Shown: one piece after another, positions 63,152 through 64,000 of the stretch | Position numbering within the stretch: position 1 is the stretch's first letter | How the letters are laid out: the number at the start of each line of letters is the position of its first letter | Source: Marinobacter sp. F4218 | GTDB taxonomy: Bacteria > Pseudomonadota > Gammaproteobacteria > Pseudomonadales > Oleiphilaceae | Length of the DNA stretch: 64,000 nucleotides | NCBI RefSeq assembly: GCF_019443085.1 | Contig: NZ_JAHZIL010000003.1 | Span: 248,001-312,000, forward strand | Direction of reading: 5' to 3' | Notes under the pieces: generated by a model | What the model was told of the DNA's origin: nothing | Seen by the model: the letters and a program-made list of their open reading frames with translations, nothing else | Database searches by the model: none | Position numbers and translations under genes: made by a program

Positions 63152-64000
63152 CTAAAATCGTTTGAGAAAATCGAGAAGAACGCGATGGCGGGCACTGTCG
63201 GCACCGCTACCGTACGCATCGCCAGGGAAAAACACCCCGGCCCGAAGCCGCACATCCATTGCGTGCCAGACCGGGCTACGATCCCCGAAATAGCCCACCA
63301 CCAGATCCAGCGCCTGCCCGAGATCATCCGACTGAAGCGGCCGGGCCGGTTCGATGAGATCGGACTCGATAACGCCGTTTACATCGTTCGCCCAGAAGCG
63401 CTGGTAAATCAGGCTCGCGTCCCAGTGGTTGGCGCTATTCACCGAGGTATACACTGTGGCCGATTCAAGATTGCGCCACTCCGGCTGAAAGGCCTCACCA
63501 AAGCGCTGGACCAGCGATCGACTTCCGGTAAAACGTGAGCGGTTGCTCTCAATACCCGTCTGGCGAAAGCCATTACTGCTACCGGCATCGCCACCGCCTG
63601 ACGCCATGGCCCAGTGACCACCCACCAACCAGCGGGGCGATTCAGCCAGTTGGACTCTGAGGCCCAGGTCTACCGCCCAGCCATCTACACCTTGTTCGCG
63701 GCGAGTGAATCCGCCGGTCGAATCGGACGAGCTGATGCTGCTCTGCTCGGAGCCGGTGACTGCCGCCAGAGTTGCCGAGTACTGCCAGCTTTCATTGGCA
63801 CGCCAGTCGAAATAGCCGTTGTCAGCCGAAAGACCAATCCAGGTCAGGGAGGGATCACGCTCGCTCGCCACTTCGCCTCGAGTTGCGTAGTCAACGGCTT
63901 GATCGCCGTAACCCTCGGCGTGAGTCAGCAGCAAGCCGGCATAATGCCCGCTGCGCCATTGCCAGCGGCTGGCGGCAAAAAACCGGGCGATGTCCCGTTC
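63152..64000 (-). CDS. algE: Alginate outer membrane porin AlgE (5' end outside window)
   Basis: At least 282 C-terminal residues are present and the frame runs off the end without a stop, so this is cut by the window. They carry beta-barrel features: aromatic-girdle strands, LDLVVGYFGDR and a final RHRVLLDFLKRF ending in Phe. AlgE is the polymer's exit pore. The 260-residue reading from 63934 is not a real start, since it begins mid-strand at a TTG. Confidence 0.9.
   Translation of the reverse strand, partial: ERDIARFFAASRWQWRSGHYAGLLLTHAEGYGDQAVDYATRGEVASERDPSLTWIGLSADNGYFDWRANESWQYSATLAAVTGSEQSSISSSDSTGGFTRREQGVDGWAVDLGLRVQLAESPRWLVGGHWAMASGGGDAGSSNGFRQTGIESNRSRFTGSRSLVQRFGEAFQPEWRNLESATVYTSVNSANHWDASLIYQRFWANDVNGVIESDLIEPARPLQSDDLGQALDLVVGYFGDRSPVWHAMDVRLRAGVFFPGDAYGSGADSARHRVLLDFLKRF

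Noticed and set aside
63152..63934. 260-residue gene starting at 63934
   Set aside because: The frame is open to the window end, so this is the 3' part of algE, not a complete short gene.

Overview
The window is one continuous stretch of a gammaproteobacterial chromosome with moderately high GC. The gene content and order (fliT-fleQ-fleSR-fliEFGHIJ, fliKLMNOPQR-flhB, flhA-flhF-fleN-fliA, cheYZA-cheB-motCD-parC-parP-cheW, lexA-sulA and an alg operon) resemble Pseudomonas. Details such as hptB-hsbR-hsbA lying inside the fli cluster and upp-uraA lying between flhA and flhB point to a marine relative, most likely Marinobacter. That genus call is inference from layout and cannot be proven here. 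No rRNA, tRNA, CRISPR array, insertion sequence or prophage was seen. The longest stretch without a gene is about 260 bases (40944-41201).

Layout. (1) 1-4500: a flagellar hook-length-like gene and a free FlhB C-terminal domain gene (fhlB), facing the polar chemotaxis genes parC, parP, cheW and a DUF2802 gene. (2) 4613-15994: motD, motC, cheB, cheA, cheZ, cheY, fliA, fleN, flhF and flhA on the minus strand. (3) 16221-18953: upp, uraA and an overlapping methyltransferase on the plus strand, which split the flagellar cluster. (4) 19011-39505: flhB back through fliR-L, fliK, hptB-hsbR-hsbA, fliJ-E, fleR, fleS, fleQ and fliT. (5) 39585-45884: a DUF1329 gene, two small genes of unknown function, sulA-lexA, and a tight three-gene unit of amidoligase, class I glutamine amidotransferase and SIMPL protein. 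(6) 45887-54087: tamB-tamA, an ion-channel-like membrane protein and an amidase. (7) 54165 to the window end: algA, algL, algX, algF, algJ, algI, algG and the 3' part of algE, which make, acetylate, epimerise, trim and export alginate.

How it works together. The flagellar genes form a FleQ > FleSR > FliA hierarchy. Sigma-54 type -24/-12 sites can be read upstream of fliE, fleS, fliK, fliL and flhA. A near-perfect FliA (sigma-28) promoter precedes parC. A FleQ-box-like palindrome overlaps the -35 of a good sigma-70 promoter before fleQ, suggesting autoregulation. FlhF and FleN set flagellar number and place, ParC/ParP dock the chemotaxis array at the pole, and HptB-HsbR-HsbA would link two-component signals to the flagellum/biofilm decision. 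The alginate operon lies at the other end of the window.

The least explained unit is the amidoligase-amidotransferase-SIMPL operon (43445-45884), a candidate for an uncharacterised amide-bond-forming modification pathway.
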